Shown here piece by piece: positions 26,280 to 37,053 of a DNA stretch of 64,000 nt. Position 1 is the stretch's first letter. Every line of letters begins with the position of its first letter. The translations under genes and the position numbers were made by a program. Source of the stretch: Panulirus ornatus (taxonomy: Eukaryota > Arthropoda > Malacostraca > Decapoda > Palinuridae); the NCBI RefSeq assembly GCF_036320965.1, contig NC_092262.1:8625741-8689740 (forward strand), read 5' to 3'. The notes under the pieces were generated by a model, which saw only the letters and a list, made by a program, of their open reading frames with translations, was not told the DNA's origin and searched no databases.

Positions 26280-27178
26280 CTCGAGGTGCAGCAGAAGACG
26301 ACGTGTAGTACAGTAAAAGACGACCTGGAGGTACAGTAGAAGACGACCTGGAGTTACAGTAGAATACAACCTGGAGGTTCACTAGAAGATGACCTGTAGG
26401 TACAGTAGAAGACAACCTGGAGGTACAGTAGACGACCTGTAGGTACAGTAGAAGACGACCTGTGGGTACATTAGAAGACGACCTGTAGGTACAATAGAAG
26501 ACCACCTGTAGATACAGTAGAAAACAACCTGTAGGTACAGTAGATGACCTGTAGGTGCAGAAGACGACCTGTAGGTTCAGTAGAAGACAACCTGTAGGAA
26601 CAGTAGAAGATGAGTTGTAGGTACAGTAGAAGACAACCTGGAGGTACACCAGAAGAGGAGCTGTAGGTACAGTAGAAGACAACCTGGAGGTACTGTATAA
26701 GACTCACCTGTAGGTACAGCAGAAGAGGACCTGTAGGCACACAAGACGACCTGTAGGTTCAGTAGAAGACAACCTGTAGGTACAGTAGAAGACCTGTAGA
26801 TACAGAAGACGACTTGTAGGTACAGAAGATGACCTGTAGGTATAGAAGACGACCTGTAGGTTCAGTTGAAGACAACCCGTAGGTACAGTAGATGATGAGT
26901 TGTAGGTACAGTAGAAGACAACCTGGGGGTACGGCAGATGAGCTGTAGGTACAGAAGACGACGACCTGTGGGTACAAAAAAAGACCTGTAGGTACAACAG
27001 AAAACGACTTGCAGGTACAGTAGAAGACAACCTGGAGGTACAGTAGAAGATAACATGTGGGCACAGTAGAAGACGACCTGTAGGTACAGTAGAAGACGAA
27101 GATTAGGTACAGCAGAAGATAACCAGTAGTTACAGCGAAACACAACCTACAGGTACAGTTGTAGACGTACTGTAGGTT
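26280..27178 (+). repeat. Distal variant domain of the 23-bp array
   Basis: The same 23-bp period continues but units switch to GTACAGTAGAAGACGACC and CTGTAGGTACAG forms, with GTAGAAG replacing GCAGAAG and CTGTAGG replacing CTGGAGG. The domain ends at about 27178 where low-copy sequence begins. Confidence 0.85.
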
Positions 27179-27476
27179 CAATAAGGGGCAACAGGTTACT
27201 ATATAGTAAGGTATATCAAGGGGTCATAAATAATGGCAGTATTGTTAAGAAAGAAGAATTATCATTATATAAGATCCCATCTTATTACACGTTATAGGAT
27301 ACTATAAAGACTTAATATAAACCTTGTATATGAAACAAAAGAAAAACGTACACGTGAGTGAAATCCACAGGTCTAAAAGATGATGATACACTCAGCCTAT
27401 GTAACGTAGCACAGAAGGAAACATTAATAGTGAACTGTAAGAAATATATGATCAAATCTTCCTAAAATTTCTGTGC

Positions 27477-27558
27477 TGACGTCAAAACCATTTCGAAGCC
27501 ATCATCACCAGGCTGACCTAATCATGGAACAGTGACGTCACAACATCAGGTGACGTCA
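27477..27558. promoter_or_regulatory. Cluster of three CRE-type palindromes
   Basis: TGACGTCA occurs exactly at 27477-27484, 27533-27540 and 27551-27558. This is the full-site consensus bound by CREB/ATF-type bZIP factors. Three full sites in 82 bp is unlikely by chance in AT-rich DNA. No transcription unit can be assigned, so a regulatory role is only a possibility. Confidence 0.25.
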
Positions 27559-28425
27559 CCTACATATATACATACAATGTGTAAAAAAGTTGAGGTGAAA
27601 ACTTGGGCTGGAATCCAGAGGCGTGTTAACACTCACGTCTAAGGCCGGCGACTTCCACCCTCCCACCCGCTCACGGTCTCGGTGTCTCCATGTACTTCAC
27701 CCTACCAACCAAACATGTTGACGTCTTTTCTGATAATATACGATCTATCTCAGATAAAATTATCTATTTCTTCATCAAAATGATCATACAACCTCATTTA
27801 GAATTTCTTTTAGATAGACGTATATGAAAAACTAAATATTTCTATACGTAATCGCGTAATCAAAGTATATTCTTAATGTTCATATGTAAAAATGTACAGC
27901 TTCTACGTATAGATAACATAACTATTCACTCATTTCGTCTATAAATTTCACCAGAAGTAAAGCATAATAAAGATTTGACGATAAAATCACACGGCAAACA
28001 GCTCCACCACCCACTGGCGTCCTAGGTACCGTTCAGTGATTCACCGCTGGCCTCAAACACGTCTTATGATTTCAACGAAAATTTGCTTACCTCGTCCAGG
28101 TCATGCAACATCCTCAGTATGACTCTCTATCCAAATGTATAGCAGTATGATACTTTGCCCTCCACTTGGCTGCCTCTTGTGCTCAACGCTTGTGTGTGTG
28201 GGTGATTTTCACGGCGTCGACAACTGAATTTTACACTCTCTGAATGTCTGTACATCAGATGAAGACGTTTTAGGATCATTAGTCATTGTTCTTATATCCA
28301 CTGGTATGTCAACAGTTCTCACACCGTTGCACTGTCCAAAAAACGGGCTTAAAACCATTGTACAAACACAGAGACACACTGGATACATCCTCAAGCCACC
28401 GGTGCTCCGGGTTAACTGACAAAAA

Positions 28426-28437
28426 TGTGACGTCACA
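28426..28437. promoter_or_regulatory. Fourth CRE-type palindrome
   Basis: TGTGACGTCACA is a perfect 12-bp palindrome centred on a TGACGTCA site (28428-28435), about 0.9 kb from the cluster at 27477-27558. There is no assigned gene. Confidence 0.2.
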
Positions 28438-29124
28438 CATTTGAACTTGTAAAGGAAAACGTGTAGAGAACGGTTAGGGTAAACTAAACTTTCTCGTAGG
28501 TGACACATGAAGTAAAATGTCCTTAATGGTAAAGCGATCTTATACTGATAATCATGTGCTTTGATTTTGATCATTGTATTAATATGTATACTATCTTTTA
28601 CGGTGTTATTGTGACCATTAACACCACGCAGAGCAGGTGATTATTTTGACGCTACCTGATCGCTGAGGTACAGTACTATATATTACTTTCTTGATAGACT
28701 GGTACCATACCAGCCTGGGAGAGTAATATTTCCCAAATTGATCTTGCTCGATTGGACGGATATGCCAGCCATATGATCAAAGTTCCATCCTCTAAAGACG
28801 TAGGTAACACGTATGAAAACCAGATACAAAACAACTCCAGAAGCTTAACACATGACACCTCATACCTCCGTTCACGTGTGGAACCCCTGCGAGAGTTAAG
28901 CTACCTTGAGGCCCCAGGCACTATATTAAAACCATTAATTCCTCACACTTAAAGCATGAAATTATAACACTATACACAAATCTTATATAAGCTGATCACG
29001 GAGTCGATAGCATGCTGGGTTAACATTCAGTAACGTTCATGTGGAATGCATGTTTCTAGATATTTTGATAGCTCGATCACCTACAGCATTTAGCGCCATA
29101 ATAGTCACAAGTATTCAAAGCAAC

Positions 29125-29334
29125 TCATCTGTTGGGCAAAAGCATATCCAGTTGTGAAGTGTCTAGTTCAGGAAGTGCATTAAAGGGTCTTGTCATCACA
29201 TGTGACTTGCCCTTTGTGCACTGAACATAATGAAGGAACTCATCAGGGAAGTAGTCCTCCAGGTCCTCTGGATATGCCTGTTGCAACCCTGCAGCCATTT
29301 GACGTATTTCAGTGGCATCATTTTCCTTCAACAA
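29125..29334 (-). pseudogene. hAT/ZMYM1-like transposase-derived fragment
   Basis: A 69-codon minus-strand frame contains LQQAYPEDLEDYFPDEFLHYVQ in two adjoining stretches (LQQAYPEDLED, then YFPDEFLHYVQ). Proteins annotated ZMYM1-like, with a degenerate hAT transposase fold, carry a similar YPxDLE...EF.HF segment shortly before their C-terminal dimerisation region. The expected C-terminal part is not found beyond the stop, and no upstream catalytic region was recognised, so this is at most a small relic. The motif resemblance is from memory. Confidence 0.4.
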
Positions 29335-30111
29335 TGCTCACGTCAGTCAGTACACCGACACTGGTATTGACAGCTTATAAAAAGGCTCATCTCGGTCCAG
29401 TTATACAGTCGATGGTGTAAAAGACACTGATGTGAAATTGGCTTCTTGCTGATTGTGGCCGAGTTGTGCTTATATTTTCCTTAATACTCCTTATCCTCCA
29501 CTAACAACTCACCTTCCGGGTCGTAGCTGCAACAGTGAGAACGAATCTCTCTCTTATGCAAGCAATGTCATACACTTTGGCACAGGTCATAAGTGTACAA
29601 TCCTTGGATTGTAACAGCTTCCTGTCATCAGTGGTGTATTAAAGACTGTAGGACCCTAAAGCTAGAATATTCTTGCTCACCTTCCACTCACCTTCCTTGA
29701 GTTCTTTGAAGGATATAATGAGACTATGTCTAAGATACACAGCATTTATTTTCAAATGTAACTACACAAGCTTGGAACACTTCCAAATACTTGGCAAGTT
29801 AAACATTATCATGAAATCATAAAGGAATGATAATCAAAGGAAAGTCGGATCATCTCATTTTCAGAGCCGCCCAGGATATTAAGCCCTTGGATAATCTACA
29901 GAAAATCAAATTCTCTTACATAGACGAGTACCTGTTTATTTACCTAGAGATAAATGCTGATAGTTATCTAAAGTACAATCACCACAGTGTATTATGAAAA
30001 TATTTCTTTCCACAGGAGAATGATGTGCTTTACATTAACGTGAATTGAACAAAGTGGCCTTCACTTAGCGTGACAGTTGGAGTGGTCAAGGGGAGTCACT
30101 GTCTGTGCTAT
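29335..30111. other. No supported gene
   Basis: AT-rich sequence with no sizeable open frame and no recognised repeat. It ends where degenerate satellite units appear at about 30112. Confidence 0.5.
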
Positions 30112-33100
30112 GGTTAGTCCATTCATGCCTGTGTACTGATCAGCCCACCCTCACCTGTGTAGACGATGACCCACTACTCTTAGTGTACTGACCAGCCCAC
30201 CTTAACCAGTGTAGGGGATGGCTCACTGATCTTAGTGTACTGACCAGCCGACCTAGCCTACTCAACGCGATCAGTAGACAAGCTTGCCACTCCCTGGCCA
30301 GCCGGACCCTAGCCTACCTCAACGCGATCCAGTAGATAAGCTGCCACTCCCTGGCCAGCCGACCCTTAGCCTACCTCAACGCGTTCCAGTAGACAAGCTT
30401 GCCACTCCCTGGCCAGCGACCTAGCCTACCTCACGCGATCCAGTAGACAAACTGCACTCCCTGGCCAACCGACCCTAGCCTACATCAACGCGATCCAGTA
30501 GACGAGTTGCCGCTCCCTGGCCAACCGACCCTAGCTACTCAACGCGATCAGTTAGACAAGCTGCCACTCCCTGGCAACCGACCCTAGCCTTACCTCAACG
30601 CGATCCAGTAGACAAACTGCCACTCCCTGGCAACCGACCCTAGCCTACCTCAACGCGATCAGTAGACAAGTGCCACTCCTGGCCAGCCGACCCTAGCATA
30701 CCTCAACGCGATCCAGTAGACAAGCTGCCACTCCCTGGCCAACCGACCCTATCCTACCTCAACGCGATCCAGTAGACAAGCTGCCACTCCCTGGCCAGCC
30801 GACCCTAGCCTACCTCAACGCGATCCAGTAGACAAGCTGCCACTCCCTGGCCAGCCGACCCCAGCCTACCTCAACGCGATCCAGTAGACAAGCTGCCACT
30901 CCCTGGCCAGCCGACCCTAGCCTACCTCAACGCGATCCAGTAGACAAGCTGCCACTCCCTGGCCAGCCGACCTAGCCTACCTCAACGCGATCCAGTAGAC
31001 AAGCTGCCACTCCCTGGCCAGCCGACCCTAGCCTACCTCAACGCGATCCAGTAGACAAGCTGCCACTCCCTGGCCAGCCGACCCTAGCCTACCTCAACGC
31101 GATCCAGTAGACAAGCTGCCACTCCCTGGCCAGCCGACCCTAGCCTACCTCAACGCGATCCAGTAGACAAGCTGCCACTCCCTGGCCAGCCGACCCTAGC
31201 CTACCTCAACGCGATCCAGTAGACAAGCTGCCACTCCCTGGCCAGCCGACCCTAGCCTACCTCAACGCGATCCAGTAGACAAGCTGCCACTCCCTGGCCA
31301 GCCGACCCTAGCCTACCTCAACGCGATCCAGTAGACAAGCTGCCACTCCCTGGCCAACCGACCCCTAGCCTACCTCAACGCGATCCAGTAGACAAGCTGC
31401 CACTCCCTGGCCAGCCGACCCTAGCCTACCTCAACGCGATCCAGTAGACAAGCTGCCACTCCCTGGCCAGCCGACCCTAGCCTACCTCAACGCGATCCAG
31501 TAGACAAGCTGCCACTCCCTGGCCAGCCGACCCTAGCCTACCTCAACGCGATCCAGTAGACAAACTGCCATTCCATGGCCAGCCGACCCTAGCCTACCTC
31601 AACGCGATCCAGTAGACAAGCTGCCACTCCCTGGCCAGCCGACCCTAGCCTACCTCAACGCGATCCAGTAGACAAGCTGCCACTCCCTGGCCAGCCGACC
31701 CTAGCCTACCTCAACGCGATCCAGTAGACAAGCTGCCACTCCCTGGCCAGCCGACCCCAGCCTACCTCACCACGATCCAGTAGACAAGCTGCCACTCCCT
31801 GGCCAGCCGACCCCAGCCTACCTCAACGCGATCCAGTAGACAAGCTGCCACTCCCTGGCCAACCGACCCTAGCCTACCTCAACGCGATCCAGTAGACAAG
31901 CTGCCACTCCCTGGCCAGCCGACCCTAGCCTACCTCAACGCGATCCAGTAGACAAGCTGCCACTCCCTGGCCAGCCGACCCTAGCCTACCTCAACGCGAT
32001 CCAGTAGACAAGCTGCCACTCCCTGGCCAGCCGACCCTAGCCTACCTCAACGCGATCCAGTAGACAAGCTGCCACTCCCTGGCCAAGCCGACCCTAGCCT
32101 ACCTCAACGCGATCCAGTAGACAAGCTGCCACTCCCTGGCCAACCGACCCTAGCCTACCTCAACGCGATCCAGTAGACAAGCTGCCACTCCCTGGCCAGC
32201 CGACCCTAGCCTACCTCACCACGATCCAGTAGACAAGCTGCCACTCCCTGGCCAACCGACCCTAGCCTACCTCACCGCGATCCAGTAGACAAGCTGCCAC
32301 TCCCTGGCCAGCCGACCCCAGCCTACCTCAACGCGATCCAGTAGAGAAGCTGCCACTCCCTGGCCAACCGACCCTAGCCTACCTCAACGCGATCCAGTAG
32401 ACAAGCTGCCACTCCCTGGCCAACTGACCCTAGCCTACCTCAACGCGATCCAGTAGACGAGTTGCCGCTCCCTGGCCAACCGACCCCAGCCTACCTCAAC
32501 GCGATCCAGTAGACAAGCTGCCACTCCCCTGGCCAGCCGACCCTAGCCTACCTCAACGCGATCCAGTAGACAAGCTGCCACTCCCTGGCCAGCCGACCCT
32601 AGCCTACCTCAACGCGATCCAGTAGACAAGCTGCCACTCCCTGGCCAGCCGACCCTAGCCTACCTCAACGCGATCCAGTAGACAAGCTGCCACTCCCTGG
32701 CCAGCCGACCCTAGCCTACCTCAACGCGATCCAGTAGACAAGCTGCCACTCCCTGGCCAACCGACCCCTAGCCTACCTCAACGCGATCCAGTAGACAAGC
32801 TGCCACTCCCTGGCCAGCCGACCCTAGCCTACCTCAACGCGATCCAGTAGACAAGCTGCCACTCCCTGGCCAACCGACCCTAGCCTACCTCAACGCGATC
32901 CAGTAGACAAGCTGCCACTCCCTGGCCAGCCGACCCTAGCCTACCTCAACGCGATCCAGTAGACAAGCTGCCACTCCCTGGCCAGCCGACCCTAGCCTAC
33001 CTCAACGCGATCCAGTAGACAAGCTGCCACTCCCTGGCCAACCGACCCTAGCCTACCTCACCGCGATCCAGTAGACAAGCTGCCACTCCCTGGCCAGCCG

Positions 33101-34415
33101 ACCCTAGCCTACCTCAACGCGATCCAGTAGACAAGCTGCCACTCCCTGGCCAGCCGACCCCAGCCTACCTCAACGCGATCCAGTAGACAAGCTGCCACTC
33201 CCTGGCCAGCCGACCCCAGCCTACCTCAACGCGATCCAGTAGACAAGCTGCCACTCCCTGGCCAGCCGACCCTAGCCTACCTCACCGCGATCCAGTAGAC
33301 AAGCTGCCACTCCCTGGCCAGCCGACCCTAGCCTACCTCAACGCGATCCAGTAGACAAGCTGCCACTCCCCTGGCCAGCCGACCCTAGCCTACCTCAACG
33401 CGATCCAGTAGACAAGCTGCCACTCCCTGGCCAACCGACCCTAGCCTACCTCAACGCGATCCAGTAGACAAGCTGCCACTCCCTGGCCAGCCGACCCTAG
33501 CCTACCTCACCACGATCCAGTAGACAAGCTGCCACTCCCTGGCCAGCCGACCTCAGCCTACCTCAACGCGATCCAGTAGACAAGCTGCCACTCCCTGGCC
33601 AACCGACCCCAGCCTACCTCAACGCGATCCAGTAGACGAGTTGCCGCTCCCTGGCCAGCCGACCCTATCCTACCTCAACGCGATCCAGTAGACAAGCTGC
33701 CACTCCCTGGCCAGCCGACCCCAGCCTACCTCAACGCGATCCAGTAGATAAGCTGCCACTCCCTGGCCAACCGACCCTAGCCTACCTCAACGCGATCCAG
33801 TAGACAAGCTGCCACTCCCTGGCCAACCGACCCCAGCCTACCTCAACGCGATCCAGTAGACAAGCTGCCACTCCCTGGCCAGCCGACCCCAGCCTACCTC
33901 ACCACGATCCATTAGACAAGCTGCCACTCCCTGGCCAGCCGACCCCAGCCTACCTCAACGCGATCCAGTAGACAAGCTGCCACTCCCTGGCCAACCGACC
34001 CTAGCCTACCTCAACGCGATCCAGTAGACAAGCTGCCACTCCCTGGCCAACCGACCCTAGCCTACCTCACCACGATCCAGTAGACAAGCTGCCACTCCCT
34101 GGCCAGCCGACCCCAGCCTACCTCAACGCGATCCAGTAGATAAGCTGCCACTCCCCGGCAAGCCGACCCTAGCCTACCTCAACGCGATCCAGTAGACAAG
34201 CTGCCACTCCCTGGCCAACCGACCCCAGCCTACCTCAACGCGATCCAGTAGACAAGCTGCCACTCCCTGGCCAACCGACCCCAGCCTACCTCACCACGAT
34301 CCAGTAGACAAGCTGCCACTCCCTGGCCAACCGACCCCAGCCTACCTCAACGCGATCCAGTAGACAAGCTGCCACTCCCTGGCCAGCCGACCCTAGCCTA
34401 CCTCACCATAACTTA
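30112..34415 (+). repeat. Satellite array A, 56-bp monomer (~75 units)
   Basis: The monomer contains CTGGCCAGCCGACCCTAGCC, TACCTCAACGCGATCCAGTA and GACAAGCTGCCACTCC; a clean unit starts at about 30846. Period is 56 bp and most units are nearly identical. Common variants are CCAACCGACC for CCAGCCGACC, GACCCCAGCC for GACCCTAGCC, and CACCACGATCC for CAACGCGATCC. The left edge (30112-30245) holds two strongly diverged ~52-bp units (CTGACCAGCCCACC). 30240-30670 is rich in single-base deletions. The array is non-coding. Confidence 0.97.
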
Positions 34416-34510
34416 GTACAGTAGCCACAACTCTCATCGCCCATCTCTGGGCCACCTCACCGTGACCCAGTATACTAGCCACATCTTCGCGGCTGACCGA
34501 ACCTACCCTA
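34416..34510 (+). repeat. Transition units between arrays A and B
   Basis: The stretch holds intermediate units with TAACTTAGTACAGTAGCC, CCGTGACCCAGTATAC and TTCGCGGCTGACCGAACC. Alignment shows that A and B monomers share a common ground plan (CTCA-CG-GA-CCAGTA at their start). The same junction occurs once at 1088-1206. Confidence 0.8.
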
Positions 34511-35400
34511 CGTCACCATGACCCAGTACGTACAGTCGCCAACACTCACTCGCTTAGACTAACCTCCCTCACCGTGACCCAGTACGTACAGTCGCCAACA
34601 CTCACTCGCTTAGACTAACCTCCCTCACCGTGACCCAGTACGTACAGTGGCCAACACTCACTCACTTATACTAACCTCCCTCACCGTGACCCAGTACGTA
34701 CAGTCGCCAACACTCACTCGCTTATACTAACCTCCCTCACCGTGACCCAGTACGTACAGTCGCCAACACTCACTCGCTTAGACTAACCTCCCTCACCGTG
34801 ACCCAGTACGTACAGTCGCCAACACTCACTCGCTTAGACTAACCTCCCTCACCGTGACCCAGTACGTACAGTCGCCAACACTCACTCGCTTATACTAACC
34901 TCCCTCACCGTGACCCAGTACGTACAGTCGCCAACACTCACTCGCTTAGACTAACCTCCCTCACCGTGACCCAGTACGTACAGTCGCCAACACTCACTCG
35001 CTTATACTAACCTCCCTCACCGTGACCCAGTACGTACAGTCGCCAACACTCACTCGCTTATACTAACCTCCCTCACCGTGACCCAGTACGTACAGTCGCC
35101 AACACTCACTCGCTTAGACTAACCTCCCTCACCGTGACCCAGTACGTACAGTCGCCAACACTCACTCGCTTAGACTAACCTCCCTCACCGTGACCCAGTA
35201 CGTACAGTCGCCAACACTCACTCGCTTATACTAACCTCCCTCACCGTGACCCAGTACGTACAGTCGCCAACACTCACTCGCTTATACTAACCTCCCTCAC
35301 CGTGACCCAGTACGTACAGTCGCCAACACTCACTCGCTTAGACTAACCTCCCTCACCGTGACCCAGTGCAGTACCTCCCCGCCCAGCCGACCGTAGCTTA
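34511..35400 (+). repeat. Satellite array B, 57-bp monomer (~15 units)
   Basis: The monomer contains CTCACCGTGACCCAGTACGT, ACAGTCGCCAACACTCACTC and GCTTAGACTAACCTCC, with period 57 bp. Units alternate between TTAGACTAACC and TTATACTAACC. The tract ends with an A-like partial unit (GCCCAGCCGACCGTAGC). Monomer B is a diverged relative of monomer A. Confidence 0.95.
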
Positions 35401-35449
35401 TGAAAATCTTACCTAACATCCCCAGAAATACATGATTATAATGGATATG

Positions 35450-36065
35450 TACCATTATTTTTGTGGTCTGCTGGTGTGAGAACGCATGTAGTAGCCACGT
35501 ATAAGGGATATTTGGCAGTGGGGCGAACTCTTACAGCAATTTCTAATTGCTTTCACTGGAAACATGAAGCTTCAAAAGGACCCGGTGGTCTGTTACTGTT
35601 TGTAGGTTGGAAATCTAAAAGGGAAAAAAAGTTTTTCAAATGAGCTAAACCACCAGTTTACCAAAACCATGTTAACTGTAATAATGTGAATGTCGAGTGA
35701 CACATTCCAAGATGAATAATCATAAGCTCTCATCTGAGTGAATAATAATATACTTCGAAGTGTCTGTCTACCGAATTCATAGGTTTTCTACATCTTCTAG
35801 CTATGGTAATTATATCAAGTACACCTAACTATAGTTCACCACTCACTCTACATTGGTTACAACCATTGATCTCCAAATGTTACTCATACCTGGCTAGAAA
35901 TAAGACACTTTGTTTATGCAAACATCATTCAACTCCGAGCCGGGAGCACGAAGCCAGCTGGCAGCTACCGAGCCGGCGGCGACCTGACACCTGTGGCCAC
36001 ATATCCTCACCTTTCCACCACCACAAGACTTGTGTCAGCATATTGAGTTTGACCCGGGTATCTCA
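35450..36065. repeat. Diverged third copy of part of the duplicated block
   Basis: This region aligns in order with about 2940-3420 and 38040-38540. Shared anchors are GAAGCTTCAAAAG, GAGCTAAAC, TTAACTGTAATAA, ACCTAACTATAGTTCACCA, GGTTACAACCATTGATCTCC and ACCTGGCTAGAAATAAGAC. Divergence is much higher than between copies 1 and 2, so this is an older copy. Confidence 0.65.
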
Positions 36066-37053
36066 GTGACCAATACCTTACCTCTTCTCTAGTCTCCTGA
36101 AGTCTCCTCCACCACTACACTTCACGGAACCCTTAACGCGATACCGTCACTCACCACAACAACCCAGGAAATGAACGTATGAACCAGAAACATAGTAATC
36201 TTCGATTCCACAATAAACGCGCTCGTCCGCCATCTCGAAGCAGAAGCAGGGCTTCGCTGTATGGCAAAGCGTCGTCTCAATCCAGTGAAATGACTTGCAT
36301 GGCCTTTTATCATTTTTGTAACGTTCGTTTTTGACTATATACTTACTAGTATTCCACGTATTTGTACTACATGCACATGTTACTACAAAATCTATGCAGG
36401 AAAATTATTTTTGTTGCATAATAAAGAATATATAAATATATTGTAAACGTGAGTCCGTCCATGTCAGAGCCAATGTAACATTTCGGATTCAAACATCGTC
36501 TACGTTTATAATCTATCCCGACTCTTCAGACGTCAGTCAATTTCTGAACAATGTTTCACTTGTTTGCCTTTCTATGGTCAACCACGACTGAGACAAAAAA
36601 AAAAATGTGATCTTAAGAACACATTTTGTCCTTAATGATGGAAATTCAACGACATTTTTATCACGATTGTAGATAGAACATTTCCCAGGACGGCTGTAGC
36701 TAGGACTACCAACCTATATCACCATTTACCACACTCGCCATTGAAAATGGAATTGCCTCGATGGTTTACAATGACCCCCATATGTATTTATAGTACTTCC
36801 CTAACGTGTAATAATAAGTGGACACAGAATCAACACAAGAATGTTAACAGACCAGACTAAAACATGAGCAATATGCTCGTCCTGCTTTTAATGGAGTGTT
36901 ACCAAAAACAACCATTGTCGACGCGAATTTCTAAGACACGTATGGGAAATGTCGTGATCGATTTGTATTTTTTGTACGGTGTCCGAGGCAGCGGGGGTCA
37001 CCTGGATGTCGTAATCAAAGCATCTTGTTCACGAGTATATATACATACGTCCT
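36066..37053. other. No supported gene
   Basis: AT-rich spacer with an A-run near 36596. The 84-codon plus-strand frame at 36864-37118 matches nothing I know, and the start of copy 2 of the duplicated block overlaps its end. Confidence 0.5.

Larger units (their letters stand above)
7293..27178 (+). repeat. Giant 23-bp minisatellite array (~19.9 kb)
   Basis: An uninterrupted tandem array has period 23 bp; a typical consensus unit is 14729-14751, with core CAGCAGAAGACAACCTGG. Dividing length by period gives about 860 units. The plus strand is about 70% purine in the consensus. Because 23 is not a multiple of three, three units (69 bp) give a 23-residue peptide period in every frame. The unit has no stop codon in most variants, so long false open frames occur on both strands, up to 457 codons at 15516-16889 minus. 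Variant units recur irregularly, for example ones containing GGAAACAGCTTGGAGGT, GTGAAGCAAACAGCTTG, or GGTCCAGTAGAAGACAACC followed by GGCGGTGCAGCAGAAG. No transposon interrupts it. An A-run occupies 15700-15719. Confidence 0.97.
27179..29124. other. Low-copy spacer without a supported gene
   Basis: The sequence is AT-rich. Short open frames such as 28209-28574 minus (121 codons) and 28752-28952 plus have no recognisable domain. The only notable signals are four TGACGTCA palindromes, listed separately. Confidence 0.5.

Noticed and set aside
30112..35400. CRISPR-like array of regular repeats
   Set aside because: Units are contiguous 56/57-bp monomers without unique spacers, in a eukaryotic repeat context.
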